A DNA stretch of 64,000 nucleotides, taken from NCBI RefSeq assembly GCF_021389975.1, contig NZ_CP089981.1:372001-436000 (forward strand), given 5' to 3'. Source of the stretch: Fulvivirga ulvae. GTDB lineage: Bacteria; Bacteroidota; Bacteroidia; Cytophagales; Cyclobacteriaceae. Shown here piece by piece: positions 51,954-60,896 of the stretch (positions are counted from its first letter, which is position 1; each line of letters starts with the position of its first letter). Both the position numbers and the translations under genes were made by a program. Under the pieces are notes generated by a model. That model was not told the origin of the DNA. It was given only the letters and a program-made list of their open reading frames with translations, and searched no databases.

Positions 51954-52424
51954 ATGGACATTAAATTAGACGAAACAGACATTAAGATCCTGGAAATCCT
52001 TCAAAAGGAAGGACGGATCACCACCAAAGCTCTTGCTGACCGGCTCAAGCTTTCCACTACACCGGTCTATGAAAGGATCAAACGTCTGGAGCGTGAGAAG
52101 ATCATTGATAAGTATGTAGCGTTGCTCAATCAGAAGAAGCTCGACATCAAACTGACGGTTTTTATTTTCATCAGCCTGAAAAACCATACCCGCTCATACC
52201 TGGAAAGCTTTATTGATGAAATGAATAAATTTGATGAAGTAACAGAATGCTACCACGTGGCCGGGGGATTTGATTTTTTTCTCAAGGTAATCATCAAAGA
52301 CATGGAAGCCTATGAAGCTTTTTTATTGACCAAACTATCCGTCAACACCAATATTGCCCATGTACAAAGCTCTTTTGTGCTGTCCAGAAGCAAGCATTCC
52401 ACGGCGCTAAGAGTAAGGAAATAA
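51954..52424 (+). CDS. Lrp/AsnC family transcriptional regulator
   Basis: A 156-residue regulator: N-terminal HTH (IKILEILQKEGRITTKALAD and RLKLSTTPVYERIKRLEREK, split) and C-terminal RAM/effector domain (ILNQKKLDIKLTVFIFISLK region, then ECYHVAGGFDFFLKVIIKD). It usually senses amino acids. It is divergent from the amino acid dehydrogenase and tyrosine genes and probably regulates them. Confidence 0.92.
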   Translation: MDIKLDETDIKILEILQKEGRITTKALADRLKLSTTPVYERIKRLEREKIIDKYVALLNQKKLDIKLTVFIFISLKNHTRSYLESFIDEMNKFDEVTECYHVAGGFDFFLKVIIKDMEAYEAFLLTKLSVNTNIAHVQSSFVLSRSKHSTALRVRK

Positions 52425-52457
52425 GCCCGGGGTGTAGCACCCTTAGCTGTCTTATTT

Positions 52458-52487
52458 TTGACCTCTAAAGGCCTTCAATTAGGTTTA
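52458..52487 (+). promoter_or_regulatory. Probable promoter of valS
   Basis: TTG (52458-52460), a 19-nt spacer and TAGGTTTA (52480-52487), seven of eight matches. A second -7 box (TAATTTTG, 52494-52501) is exact but has TTC 17 nt upstream in place of TTG. The leader to the ATG is about 43 nt. Confidence 0.45.
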
Positions 52488-52536
52488 ATTTCATAATTTT
52501 GCAGACTTAAAATTTTTAAAGCAACCAGAAAAACAT

Positions 52537-55155
52537 ATGTCACTTTCAACTAAGTATGACCCGTCTGCGGTAGAAGACAAATGGTACAAGCACTGGATGG
52601 ACAACAAATTTTTCCATTCGGAACCAAACCCTGATAAAGAACCATACACCATTGTCATCCCTCCACCGAACGTCACCGGTGTGCTGCACATGGGCCACAT
52701 GCTTAACAATACCATTCAGGATGTACTGATCCGAAAAGCCCGTATGGAAGGTAAAGAAGCCTGCTGGGTACCCGGAACAGACCACGCTTCGATTGCTACG
52801 GAAGCCAAGGTAGTGGCTATGTTGAAGGAAAAGGGTATTAACAAAAAAGACCTTACAAGAGAAGAGTTTCTGAAATATGCCTGGGAATGGAAAGAGAAGT
52901 ATGGAGGCATCATCCTGGAGCAATTGAAAAAGCTTGGTGCTTCATGCGATTGGGATAGGACACGCTTCACCATGGAGGAAAGCCTGTCTGAGGCTGTAAT
53001 CGAAGTATTTGTTGACCTGCATAACAAAGGCCTCATTTACCGTGGCGTAAGAATGGTAAACTGGGACCCACAGGGAAAGACTGCATTGTCTGACGATGAG
53101 GTAATCCATAAGGAGGTACAGTCGAAACTGTACTATGTAAATTATAAAATAGAAGGCGAGGACACCTTCTTAACCGTGGCCACCACCCGTCCTGAAACTA
53201 TACTGGGTGATACTGCCATATGTATTAATCCTAATGACCCAAGGCACCAGCACCTGAAAGGAAAAAGAGCTTTGGTGCCCTTGATCAACAGGTCTATTCC
53301 TATTATAGAAGATGAATACGTATCCATGGAGTTTGGTACCGGTTGCCTGAAAGTAACCCCTGCCCATGATATCAATGACTACGAACTCGGCATTAAGCAC
53401 AACCTGGAGTCAATCGACATCCTCAATGACGATGGTACGCTTAATGAAAAGGCCCAGATTTTTGTAGGTGAGGACAGGTTTGTAGTAAGAAAGAAAATAT
53501 CCAAGGAACTTGATGCCGTTGGTCAGCTTTCGAAAGTTGAAGACTACACCAATAATGTTGGCTTCTCTGAAAGGACTAATGCGGTAATAGAGCCGAAACT
53601 TTCCATGCAGTGGTTCCTGAAAATGGAAGACATCACAAAGCCCGCATTGGAAAACGTGATGAATGATGAAATTCAGCTTATTCCACCGAAATTTAAGAAT
53701 ACCTACAGCCACTGGATGGAGAACGTTCGTGACTGGTGTATTTCGCGCCAGCTCTGGTGGGGCCACCAAATCCCGGCTTATTACCTGCCTAATGGCAAAT
53801 ATGTAGTAGGCGTAAGCAAAGAGAAGGCATTGGAGAAGGCCAAAGAACTTGACCCGAATATAACCATAGAACAGCTTACTCAGGATGAAGATGTACTGGA
53901 CACCTGGTTTTCTTCATGGCTATGGCCCATTTCGGTATTTGATGGGTTCAAAAATCCGGATAATCCGGACATTAACTACTATTACCCTACCAATGACCTG
54001 GTGACAGCCCCTGAAATATTGTTCTTCTGGGTTGCCCGAATGATCATAGCCGGGTATGAGTATAAAGGTGAGAAGCCTTTCAAAAATGTTTATCTTACCG
54101 GTATAGTAAGAGACAAGCAGGGCAGAAAAATGTCCAAATCGTTAGGTAACTCACCAGACCCGATTGATCTTATTAAAGAGTATGGTGCTGATGGCGTTAG
54201 AACTGGTATGCTGTTTAGTTCTCCTGCCGGTAACGACCTACCGTTTGACGTGAAGCTTTGCGAGCAGGGCAGAAACTTTGCCAACAAGATCTGGAATGCA
54301 TTCAGGCTGGTAAAGAGCTGGGAAGTAGATGAAAACCTTGGTGGCGTCCAAAATGAGGCTCCTATTGCCTGGTTCCAGGCCCGTTTCGACCAGACTTTAA
54401 TGGAAGTTGAAGACCACTTCTCAAAATTCAGGATCTCTGATGCCCTGATGTCAATTTATAAGTTGATCTGGAACGACTTCTGTTCATGGTACCTGGAAAT
54501 GATAAAGCCGGAATATCAAAAGCCGATAGACCCTAAAACGCTGGAAAGCACGATTAACTTCTTTGAGAAACTGATGAAGATGCTTCATCCGTTCATGCCA
54601 TTCATATCAGAAGAGCTATGGCACGAGCTAAAGGAAAGGGATAGCAAAGACTGCATTATCGTAGCCGAATGGCCAAAAGCCGGCAAGTACGATGAAAAAA
54701 TACTGGCTTCGGCCGAGCAGGCTTTTGAGATCATCACAAACATCAGAAATATCAGAAACTCAAAGCAGATCTCTCCAAAGGACTTACTTACACTTAAAAT
54801 AAAGTCTGAGAACTTCGAGCAGTTCAGCACCTTTACCCCGGTAATACTCAAACTGGCCAACCTTGAGGCTATAGAGTCTACTGACCAAAAAGAAGACAAT
54901 GCAGCCAGCTTCGTTTTAAAAGGTGATGAATTTTTCATTCCCCTGGCAGGTAGCATTGACCTGGACAAGGAGCGAGAAGAACTGCAAAAGGAGCTGGAAT
55001 ACACCCGTGGCTTCCTTACTTCTGTCGACAAGAAGCTTAGGAATGAGCGCTTTGTAAACAACGCTCCTCCCCAGGTAGTGGAGATGGAAAAGAAGAAAAA
55101 AGCCGATGCCGAAGCTAAGCTGAAGGTATTGGAAGAGAGTTTAGCGAAGATGTAG
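52537..55155 (+). CDS. valS: Valyl-tRNA synthetase
   Basis: An 872-residue class I synthetase that charges tRNA-Val. The HIGH-type motif is HMGHM at residues 51-55 and KMSKS at 531-535. The editing (CP1) domain lies between; the anticodon-binding helical part follows and the C-terminal 60 or so residues form the coiled coil (SIDLDKEREELQKELEYTR ... EAKLKVLEESLAKM) usual in ValRS. Length fits the family. It is followed by an excellent terminator. Confidence 0.97.
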   Translation: MSLSTKYDPSAVEDKWYKHWMDNKFFHSEPNPDKEPYTIVIPPPNVTGVLHMGHMLNNTIQDVLIRKARMEGKEACWVPGTDHASIATEAKVVAMLKEKGINKKDLTREEFLKYAWEWKEKYGGIILEQLKKLGASCDWDRTRFTMEESLSEAVIEVFVDLHNKGLIYRGVRMVNWDPQGKTALSDDEVIHKEVQSKLYYVNYKIEGEDTFLTVATTRPETILGDTAICINPNDPRHQHLKGKRALVPLINRSIPIIEDEYVSMEFGTGCLKVTPAHDINDYELGIKHNLESIDILNDDGTLNEKAQIFVGEDRFVVRKKISKELDAVGQLSKVEDYTNNVGFSERTNAVIEPKLSMQWFLKMEDITKPALENVMNDEIQLIPPKFKNTYSHWMENVRDWCISRQLWWGHQIPAYYLPNGKYVVGVSKEKALEKAKELDPNITIEQLTQDEDVLDTWFSSWLWPISVFDGFKNPDNPDINYYYPTNDLVTAPEILFFWVARMIIAGYEYKGEKPFKNVYLTGIVRDKQGRKMSKSLGNSPDPIDLIKEYGADGVRTGMLFSSPAGNDLPFDVKLCEQGRNFANKIWNAFRLVKSWEVDENLGGVQNEAPIAWFQARFDQTLMEVEDHFSKFRISDALMSIYKLIWNDFCSWYLEMIKPEYQKPIDPKTLESTINFFEKLMKMLHPFMPFISEELWHELKERDSKDCIIVAEWPKAGKYDEKILASAEQAFEIITNIRNIRNSKQISPKDLLTLKIKSENFEQFSTFTPVILKLANLEAIESTDQKEDNAASFVLKGDEFFIPLAGSIDLDKEREELQKELEYTRGFLTSVDKKLRNERFVNNAPPQVVEMEKKKKADAEAKLKVLEESLAKM

Positions 55156-55162
55156 AAAGTGA

Positions 55163-55196
55163 AAGCCCGTGAAATGAAAAACGGGCTTTTTTTTTT
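55163..55196 (+). terminator. Intrinsic terminator of valS
   Basis: AAGCCCGT (55163-55170) pairs with ACGGGCTT (55181-55188), followed by ten Ts. It may also catch transcripts from lpxB, which ends at 55221 on the opposite strand. Confidence 0.85.
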
Positions 55197-55220
55197 GTTG
55201 GATCAATGGTTTGAAGGAAT

Positions 55221-56357
55221 TTATAGATCTCTTTTCATAGTATTTCCAGTTTCTCTTTTTGCTCCTTCCAAATATTTAACCATAAGCCTTGCAGCATTAT
55301 CAGAAGCGCGGCCTATGTCAAGTTGTTGCTTCATTAGCCGATACTCTTCAATGATGCCACTCCTATAGTTCTTGTTATTTATAATCTTCGTCAACTCAGC
55401 TGAGAGATTCTTAAGATTAAGATCATCCTGAATGAGTTCTTTAATTACTTCCTTATTGGCTATTAGGTTCACAAGGGATATATAAGGCACCTTAATTAAC
55501 CATTTTGCTATTTTATAAGAAATACCACTGGTCTTATAAACAACTACCTGAGGCACCTCCCACATGGCCGTTTCCAGTGTAGCAGTTCCCGAAGTTACTA
55601 TTGCAGCCTTAGCATGCGCCAACAGATCGTAAGTATATCCAAAAACCAGTTCAACATTACGATTACTCTTAATTGACTCATAAAGCTCTCCCGGAAGGTT
55701 ATCTACCGCTGCAACGGCAAATTTTTGGTCAGGAAATTGCCTTATCGTTTGATTTATGACGGGAAAAACATTAAGTAGTTCCTGTTGACGACTACCCGGC
55801 AAAATAGCTACGTAATCTCCCTCAAGCCTGGTACGTTTTATATCTGGCCGATAATCATTAACCGCATCAAGTACGGGATTACCTACATAATCAACTTTCC
55901 AATCATATTTCCTATAAAACTCCTCTTCAAAGGGCATTATAACAAACATGTGATCCACTCTTCTTTTGATCTTCAAAGCTCGTTTTTGATTCCATGCCCA
56001 AACCTTAGGAGAAATATAGTAGTATACCGCAATTCCCTTTTCCTTTGCGTACTTTGCTATTTTCAGATTAAACCCTGCATAATCTATTAGAATGATGACA
56101 TCCGGCTTGAACTGATCAATTTCTTCTTTGCAGCGCTTTAGCAGTCCTTTTATAGTTTTGAGGTTCTTCACCACCTCTAAAAAACCCATGAAGGCCAGCT
56201 CACGATAATGCACCAGTATCTCGGCTCCTGCTGCTGTCATATAATCCCCACCGAATCCCCTGACAGAAGCTTCAGTATCATATGCTTTAAGGGCCTTAAT
56301 TAGATTTCCTGCGTGCAAATCGCCCGACCGCTCACCTGCAATTACAAAGTATTTCAT
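55221..56357 (-). CDS. lpxB: Lipid-A-disaccharide synthase
   Basis: A 378-residue glycosyltransferase that joins UDP-diacylglucosamine to lipid X, giving the lipid A disaccharide. VIAGERSGDLHAGNLIKALK near the start, LIDYAGFNLKIAKYAKEKGI with YYISPKVWAWNQKRAL, and AILPGSRQQELLNVFP are hallmark motifs. It is 9 nt after the queD-like gene, so both may share a transcript from upstream of 56783. Confidence 0.96.
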   Translation of the reverse strand: MKYFVIAGERSGDLHAGNLIKALKAYDTEASVRGFGGDYMTAAGAEILVHYRELAFMGFLEVVKNLKTIKGLLKRCKEEIDQFKPDVIILIDYAGFNLKIAKYAKEKGIAVYYYISPKVWAWNQKRALKIKRRVDHMFVIMPFEEEFYRKYDWKVDYVGNPVLDAVNDYRPDIKRTRLEGDYVAILPGSRQQELLNVFPVINQTIRQFPDQKFAVAAVDNLPGELYESIKSNRNVELVFGYTYDLLAHAKAAIVTSGTATLETAMWEVPQVVVYKTSGISYKIAKWLIKVPYISLVNLIANKEVIKELIQDDLNLKNLSAELTKIINNKNYRSGIIEEYRLMKQQLDIGRASDNAARLMVKYLEGAKRETGNTMKRDL

Positions 56358-56366
56358 CAGCCCAGT

Positions 56367-56783
56367 TTAACCATAGTATTCAACATAGTTTCTGGGTGTT
56401 TCATAAAGCTTTATGCAATGCATTTGAGCCGATGAAGTGATCTTAGGAAGCTTTTCACTTAGTATCCTCCAAAACTCTATGACAAGGTTTTCAGTGCTGG
56501 CCATTTTTCCCTGCATAAAATCAACGTCAAGGTTGAGGTTTTTATGGTCAACCTTATCTACTATCTCTTTACGAATCAATATACTTAGCTTTTTAAGATC
56601 GACAACAAATCCTGTATCTGGGTCGGGATCACCTTTTACAGTGACAATCATTTCAAAGTTATGTCCGTGCCAGTTTGCATTCGCACATGGGCCAAACACC
56701 TCAATATTCTTCTCCTCAGACCAGTTGGGGTTATACAGCTTGTGTGCTGCATTAAAATGTTCCTGTCTACTTAAAAAAACCAT
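56367..56783 (-). CDS. queD: 6-carboxytetrahydropterin synthase / 6-pyruvoyltetrahydropterin synthase-like
   Basis: A 138-residue enzyme of the PTPS/QueD family. Zinc histidines fall in EHFNAAHKLYNP and NWHGHNFEMIVTV; the catalytic cysteine is in FGPCANANWHGH; the glutamate-rich end is AQMHCIKLYETPRNYVEYYG. The queuosine-pathway role is the most likely, though some Bacteroidota members make other pterins. A perfect -7 box (TATATTTG, 56814-56807 on the minus strand) lies upstream but lacks a clear TTG. Confidence 0.88.
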   Translation of the reverse strand: MVFLSRQEHFNAAHKLYNPNWSEEKNIEVFGPCANANWHGHNFEMIVTVKGDPDPDTGFVVDLKKLSILIRKEIVDKVDHKNLNLDVDFMQGKMASTENLVIEFWRILSEKLPKITSSAQMHCIKLYETPRNYVEYYG

Positions 56784-56890
56784 TTTCAGCTCATTAAAAT
56801 CTTTTGCAAATATACGAAAGAGAACAGATTTTGAGGGTACTACTTCGTTTTAAAGAAATCATTGGGTTAATTTGCTCAAAATTCACATAT

Positions 56891-57841
56891 ATGATAGTAG
56901 TAACCGGAGCCGTCGGGTTTATAGGAAGCCAGCTTATTGAAAAACTAAATTCTGAAAATTTCAACAATGTTATTGCTGTTGACAAGTTTGACAACCCGAT
57001 TAAAAACAAGAATATCGAGGGCCTAAAAATACTTGAGAAAGTAGATCGGGATGTATTCCTCCAGTGGCTTGAAGTTAATTACGAAGAAGTAGAGTTTATT
57101 TTTCACATTGGGGCCAAAACAGATACTACCTTATTTGATGAAGAACTTCTAAACAGGCTAAACACTCAATACACAAAGGACCTCTGGTTAAGGTGCGTAA
57201 AATACCAAATCCCAATTGTTTATGCCTCCTCTGCCGCTACCTATGGCTTAGGCGAGCATGGCTATAATGACGATGAAAAACATATCCCAAGCCTCAAACC
57301 TCTTAATCCTTACGGTCAATCGAAGCAAGATTTTGATACATGGGCTCTGAAACAGTCAGAAAAACCATTTTACTGGGCAGGGTTAAAGTTCTTCAATGTG
57401 TATGGTCCAAATGAATACCATAAAGGACGAATGGCGTCTGTTGTTTGGCATGCTTATAACCAAATAAAGGATACAGGTGCAATGAAGTTATTCCGTTCTC
57501 ACAATGCTCAATACAAAGATGGAGAGCAGATGCGTGACTTTGTATATGTGAAGGATGTTGTTGATGTGTGCTACTGGCTTATGCATCACAGAAAAGATTC
57601 AGGCATTTATAACCTGGGAAGCGGTAAAGCCAGAACGTTTCTTGACTTGACAAAGGCTGTATTCAAAGCCATGGGTAAAGAGGAAAACATCAGCTTCATT
57701 GATACCCCAGAAGATATAAGGGACAAATACCAGTATTTTACTGAAGCCAATATGGATAAGTTGAGAGGGATTGGATATTCAAAGAAATTTCATGATTTGG
57801 AAGAGGGGGTTGAGGAGTATATATGTACACAATCTCAATAG
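56891..57841 (+). CDS. hldD: ADP-L-glycero-D-manno-heptose 6-epimerase
   Basis: A 316-residue extended SDR that makes the ADP-heptose for lipopolysaccharide inner core. The Rossmann motif VVTGAVGFIGSQLIEKL begins at residue 2, the catalytic pair is in YGQSKQDFD, and FFNVYGPNEYHKGRMASVVW is diagnostic for HldD. The ATG at 56891 is chosen because it begins the Rossmann strand; the longer frame from 56804 adds 29 unconserved residues. Divergent from the queD-lpxB pair; all three genes serve envelope or cofactor biosynthesis. Confidence 0.95.
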   Translation: MIVVTGAVGFIGSQLIEKLNSENFNNVIAVDKFDNPIKNKNIEGLKILEKVDRDVFLQWLEVNYEEVEFIFHIGAKTDTTLFDEELLNRLNTQYTKDLWLRCVKYQIPIVYASSAATYGLGEHGYNDDEKHIPSLKPLNPYGQSKQDFDTWALKQSEKPFYWAGLKFFNVYGPNEYHKGRMASVVWHAYNQIKDTGAMKLFRSHNAQYKDGEQMRDFVYVKDVVDVCYWLMHHRKDSGIYNLGSGKARTFLDLTKAVFKAMGKEENISFIDTPEDIRDKYQYFTEANMDKLRGIGYSKKFHDLEEGVEEYICTQSQ

Positions 57842-58154
57842 TTATTATCTCTGTCCTGAGCATCGTTTTTCTGCCGTATATGACGATTGGCTCGAATTTG
57901 CGTTTTATTGAACCTCAATTTTTACTTAGGTGTTACTTCGCCATCTGCTTTTGCTTTACGCTCTGCCTTTCTAATATGGAGCTGCTCTAAGCGCCTGGTT
58001 TCTTTCTTTGTTAGCTCTCCGGAAGCTTTATCCTCCGCTATTCTCACATGTTGAACAGACTGTCTGGCATCAACCTTTTCCGGTATTGGTTTGAGCCATA
58101 CATGCCAAAGTGAAACATAAAAAGTATAGCTGAGAAGAAAATCATCTTTTTCAT
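57835..58154 (-). pseudogene. Decayed gene for a small secreted charged protein
   Basis: Reading leftward from ATG at 58154, a signal peptide KKMIFFSAILFMFHFGMYG is followed by a frame loss (an extra G), then AQTNTGKG, a second loss (an extra A), then VDARQSVQHVRIAEDKASGE, LTKKETRRLEQLHIRKAERK and AKADGEVTPK. A TAA interrupts in frame, and KLRFNKTQIRANRHIRQKND continues after it to a stop at 57835. The pattern of a signal peptide and a K/R/E-rich helix is a type of small secreted protein common in Cytophagales. Two indels and a nonsense codon make it non-functional; its end overlaps the hldD stop. Confidence 0.7.
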
Positions 58155-58217
58155 AAAAGTAGCATTTAAAATTTTCAATACTTTGACGTCAGAAAACTTA
58201 GGTTTAACTGCTAAAAA

Positions 58218-60332
58218 TTATGAAGTGATTTTTTCAGAAGTAACTGTAACTTTCAAAGGAAATTTAATTACAAACTCACTTCCCTTGTCCATTTCCGTCT
58301 CCAATTCTATCTCTGCCTCTAACCTACCTACCAAAGTTTTTACGATGGCAAGCCCAAGCCCATTAGAGCTCTCTCCGGCGGTTGGTTGGGCACTAAGTTT
58401 TGTAAATTTTTTGTAAATATTTTGTATATCCTCTTCCGTAAATCCCTGTCCAAAATCCTTTACGGAAATAAATGTATAACTCTCTGTTCTGCCTACTTTC
58501 AGAATAACCGGATTACCCGGGTCTGAGAATTTTATAGCATTGGATATTAGGTTATCAAGAATTCTCGACAAATAAACCTTATCCGAATTAATGAATATAT
58601 GGGACTCACCTCCCTCAAGCCGCAACTCAATTTGCTTTGATTTGGCATCTGCATAAAAGCCCTTTACTTTATCTAGCAGTAAGCTGTAGATGTCAACCTT
58701 TGATATCTCCGGTTTACGCTTGTCATACTCAAAAGCATTCACATCAAGTAAATCACGGATCAGGTCAATACCGCTCTGCGAAATACTCTTTAACAGGGAT
58801 ACATAGTTTCGCTGTTCTTCGGCAAGGCCAGAGAGCAGCAAAAGCTCCCCAATACCTTTAATTCTGTTAAAAGGGGACTTAAGATCATGAGCAACAATAT
58901 TCATTAAAGTATCCTTTTCATTATTGAGCTCCGCCAAATCCACATTATGCTTGTGCAAAACTTTATTTTGAGCGTTGATCATATCATTTTGCTCACTGAT
59001 CTCTTCCTGCTGTTTAGCGATGTAAGCATTTTTCTGTTGTAGTTTTTCATTTGCTTTCCGCCTCCTCCTGCTCGTAAACCAGAGATTAACAACTAATATC
59101 AATACGGCTCCTACGATTATGGCAAGAGCCGTATTATAAGTTCGTTGTCTGTCTATTACTGCCTGATCACGAGCCTGGTTAGCCAGCAGCAACTCATTTT
59201 CCTTATCCTTTTTCTCAATCTCAAGCCTTGCTTCGGAACGTTCAATGGCGCGGGCCATCTCTGCATTATTCAGTGCCTGCCTTACCTCTGCAAAGCGTTG
59301 AAAATTTTCATATGCACAATTAATATTACCCTTTACCTCGCAAATCTCTGCAAGGTAAAAGTAGGCGTCCTCCTGAAGCATCAGTTCTCTGGAGCGCGAG
59401 GCCGTATTCAACACCTTGTTGAAATAATACCTGGCTTTATCAAAATCCTTTTCCACAAAATATATCTTACCCAATTGGGTATCTATTCTGCTAAGCAGAT
59501 TAAGATTACCTGTATTACCAGCCATATTCGAAGCTTTCTGAGCAAAAATCAATGCTTCTGGAAATTTATCCTGAATATAATATAAGTTAGATATGCCTAT
59601 ATTGATATTTGCAATGTTGATGACATCATCTATAGACTCTGCTTTTACTTTTGCCTGAAGGTAATAATCAAAAACCTTTTCATAGTTCCTGTTGTGCTCC
59701 TGAATTTGGGCCATCTCCAGCAGCATAGAAACCTGCCCCGGAATATTATCAGTAGCCAGTCTGATATCAAGGGCCCGCTGAGACATTTCCAGAGCCTTTT
59801 TATAATTATTCTGTGTCTGGTAAAGCTCTGACAAACTTTTATAACAGTAACTCAGCCCTTCTTTGTCGTTAAGTTTTTCAAAAATTTCGAGCGCGGTGAA
59901 ATAATAGTCGTAGGATTTAACAAAGTCTCCCTGCGCGGCAAATAAGCGCCCCAGGCTATTGAGTGAATGTGCATATTGAGATGAATCATTGTGCTTGATG
60001 GCTGCCTCCATAGCCATATTGTAGTAATCAAAAGATTTTACCTGATCTCCCTTATAATGATATGCCACACCCATATAATTAAGAGATTGGGCTATTCTTC
60101 CCTCAATTTTTAAAGTCCTGGTTAAATCAATGGCCTTGCCGCTAAAGTAAAGAGTACTATCGGGATGAGATTTTCTATACTCCCAGGCAAGAGCATTATA
60201 AATGTCAATTTGATCAACACCCTTAACTTTTTTCAATACAGAATAAAGGCTATCTATTTGCGAAATATTCTGACCAATCACGCCGGGAATGGTTGACAAA
60301 GAAAGGGCGATAATAATGATAAGTCTCTTCAT
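58218..60332 (-). CDS. TPR-containing sensor histidine kinase
   Basis: A 704-residue sensor kinase. A signal peptide (about 1-20) is followed by roughly ten tetratricopeptide repeats (about 30-390, such as AQSLNYMGVAYHYKGDQVKS), a membrane helix (about 400-420, ALAIIVGAVLILVVNLWF), a coiled coil, a HisKA domain with the phospho-acceptor in NIVAHDLKSPFNRI (His about 481), and a HATPase domain with NLISNAIKFSDPGNP and a GQGF glycine loop near 645. No response regulator gene is in the window. The extracytoplasmic TPR sensor suggests detection of a protein or peptide signal. Confidence 0.93.
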   Translation of the reverse strand: MKRLIIIIALSLSTIPGVIGQNISQIDSLYSVLKKVKGVDQIDIYNALAWEYRKSHPDSTLYFSGKAIDLTRTLKIEGRIAQSLNYMGVAYHYKGDQVKSFDYYNMAMEAAIKHNDSSQYAHSLNSLGRLFAAQGDFVKSYDYYFTALEIFEKLNDKEGLSYCYKSLSELYQTQNNYKKALEMSQRALDIRLATDNIPGQVSMLLEMAQIQEHNRNYEKVFDYYLQAKVKAESIDDVINIANINIGISNLYYIQDKFPEALIFAQKASNMAGNTGNLNLLSRIDTQLGKIYFVEKDFDKARYYFNKVLNTASRSRELMLQEDAYFYLAEICEVKGNINCAYENFQRFAEVRQALNNAEMARAIERSEARLEIEKKDKENELLLANQARDQAVIDRQRTYNTALAIIVGAVLILVVNLWFTSRRRRKANEKLQQKNAYIAKQQEEISEQNDMINAQNKVLHKHNVDLAELNNEKDTLMNIVAHDLKSPFNRIKGIGELLLLSGLAEEQRNYVSLLKSISQSGIDLIRDLLDVNAFEYDKRKPEISKVDIYSLLLDKVKGFYADAKSKQIELRLEGGESHIFINSDKVYLSRILDNLISNAIKFSDPGNPVILKVGRTESYTFISVKDFGQGFTEEDIQNIYKKFTKLSAQPTAGESSNGLGLAIVKTLVGRLEAEIELETEMDKGSEFVIKFPLKVTVTSEKITS

Positions 60333-60372
60333 CTAACAAAAAACCAACTCTACACAATGTTTAGCACTATAT

Positions 60373-60404
60373 TAAATATAAAAAAGGTTATGCTCAGTTC
60401 TCAA
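60373..60404 (-). promoter_or_regulatory. Promoter of the TPR histidine kinase
   Basis: On the minus strand TTG (60404-60402), a 21-nt spacer and TATATTTA (60380-60373), seven of eight matches to the consensus, about 40 nt before the ATG. Confidence 0.5.
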
Positions 60405-60610
60405 TATTTATTCAACTAAATACCCTAAAAACCTAAAGTCATTAGATTTTATTCATTTTTTATTAAAAATATTACAATACAAATACTCTAAAGAGCTAAA
60501 AGAGAATATGAGTCAAACTCTATTTGCCTATGTTTCAATCATCACCAATAACTTCCTTTTATTGTCAAAATACCAGTAAAAACACATTTAAAGGACAAAT
60601 ACGATAACCA

Positions 60611-60627
60611 CAATCTGTTATAAATAA
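60611..60627 (+). repeat. 17-nt direct repeat, copy 1
   Basis: CAATCTGTTATAAATAA is identical to 60867-60883, 256 nt away. Both lie upstream of the esterase gene, and the second is only 14 nt from its ATG, so they could be regulatory sites or remnants of a small duplication. Confidence 0.5.
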
Positions 60628-60866
60628 GCACCATAGATTTCTAAAAAATATGGAACGAAAGTTCTGCCATGTAAGTTATTTCCTAAACATTGCAAAAAAT
60701 TAAGCTAAGAATATTTAAAGTGCAAATTTATAAATCGACTAGTTGAATGAAAGTTAAGATTTAGAATATGAATTTTTAATATAAAATTATTTATATTTAC
60801 TAACCCTTGTGACAGGTAAACTTATTCAGCCAAAATAACCAAAACTTACCTAAACATTGGCATAAT

Positions 60867-60883
60867 CAATCTGTTATAAATAA
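60867..60883 (+). repeat. 17-nt direct repeat, copy 2
   Basis: Second copy of 60611-60627, ending 13 nt before the esterase ATG, in the untranslated leader or core promoter region. Confidence 0.5.
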
Positions 60884-60896
60884 ACCAACTACGATT

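Larger units (their letters stand above)
60333..60896. other. AT-rich gene-free region with direct repeats
   Basis: It holds the kinase promoter (60373-60404) and the two 17-nt repeats at 60611-60627 and 60867-60883; CCTAAACATTG also occurs twice (near 60692 and 60850). Strongly AT-rich. No gene was seen; the second half is the control region of the esterase gene. Confidence 0.55.

Noticed and set aside
57835..58217. CRISPR or tRNA in the gaps
   Set aside because: No regular spaced repeats and no cloverleaf-like sequence were seen anywhere in the window.
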